This document shows positions 63,601 to 64,000 of a stretch of 64,000 nucleotides of DNA, piece after piece (positions within the stretch are counted from its first letter, which is position 1; every line of letters begins with the position of its first letter). The stretch is from assembly GCA_003640385.1 (NCBI GenBank), contig RCAB01000055.1:1-64000 (forward strand). The letters run 5' to 3'. Below the pieces are notes generated by a model. It was not told the DNA's origin and ran no database searches. It worked only from the letters and a program-made list of their open reading frames with translations. Source of the stretch: Setaria digitata. Lineage: Eukaryota; Nematoda; Chromadorea; Rhabditida; Setariidae. Made by a program: the position numbers and the translations under genes.

Positions 63601-64000
63601 AACAGAAAGCCCACAACAAAATGAAAAAACAAAAGCGAAACAATTAGAATTGATTTAATAAATTAAAAGTGAATCTTAGGGTAAGAAGGGAGGGGAGAAG
63701 GGGAAGAAAAATCACATAATAATCCAATATAATGAAATAAAACTAATCTAACTTGTCATCTCTCATTGATATTGCTCTCCAAAAATGCAAGAAAAAAGAA
63801 TTTCTGAAATCTAATTCCTTATATTCCACAATAATATTCGTTTTTTTTCCCTATCCACATCTCCTCCAATATTTCATATTAATTAAAAGCTACTATTATA
63901 ATAAAACTCTTTTCAATCTTTTACATGCTGCTCTTTAACTTCCTTCATCAAACATCTGCTCTCTTATCTTGCCGTTCTTTTTTCCCTCCAGCTAACTAAA
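60682..64000. other. Probable intron/5' region of the Ala/Gln-rich gene
   Basis: The exon at 60681 needs an upstream exon, but none with good coding character appears before the window ends. The segment holds poly-A runs and a (CA)n repeat. The 152-codon minus-strand ORF at 61395-61853 has no family resemblance and mixed low-complexity content. Confidence 0.45.
62670..62697. repeat. (CA)n microsatellite
   Basis: About 14 CA dinucleotides in a row. Confidence 0.85.

Overview
This is eukaryotic genomic DNA, very AT-rich and full of A/T homopolymers. The layout points to a clade III (filarial-type) nematode. Genes are cut into many short exons with GT-AG introns, and start codons sit just downstream of TTTCAG-like sites with no matching donor, as expected for spliced-leader trans-splicing. 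The encoded proteins are closest to animal and nematode families. Species assignment is inference. Most long single-frame ORFs are noise. The genes below were rebuilt exon by exon, checking splice sites, phase continuity and family similarity.

Layout. Plus strand: a sestrin (sesn-1-like, 685-7389, 10 exons) and the engulfment/GEF subunit CED-12/ELMO (9067-15750, 15 exons). A gene-free stretch of about 3 kb separates these from convergent minus-strand genes. Minus strand, read right to left: the 3' part of an Ala/Gln/Pro-rich probable nuclear protein (59049-60681, 5' end not found in the window); a 149-residue acidic/coiled-coil protein of unknown identity (52523-56576); an NDX-1/NUDT18-type Nudix hydrolase (36835-49392, 8 exons, one 9.1-kb intron); and a divergent Frizzled Wnt receptor (18721-30118, 8 exons, one 7.2-kb intron).

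Function. The genes do not form an obvious operon or single pathway. Sestrin links stress and leucine status to GATOR2/TORC1. CED-12 with CED-5/DOCK activates CED-10/Rac in engulfment and migration. Frizzled is a Wnt receptor. The Nudix enzyme probably cleans oxidised nucleotides.

Most notable points. The Frizzled has all 10 CRD cysteines but a degenerate Dishevelled-binding motif (K-A-N-R-L-Q where K-T-x-x-x-W is expected) and a non-basic third cytoplasmic loop. The sestrin keeps the redox Cys and His but has Phe at the relay Tyr. CED-12 contains a GC-AG intron and a long foldback repeat. There are also palindrome clusters, a GC-rich island, and two short duplications around single N bases that look like assembly joins. 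I found no prokaryotic-type system, CRISPR array, transposase or tRNA. I see no clear evidence of a wholly new biological system.
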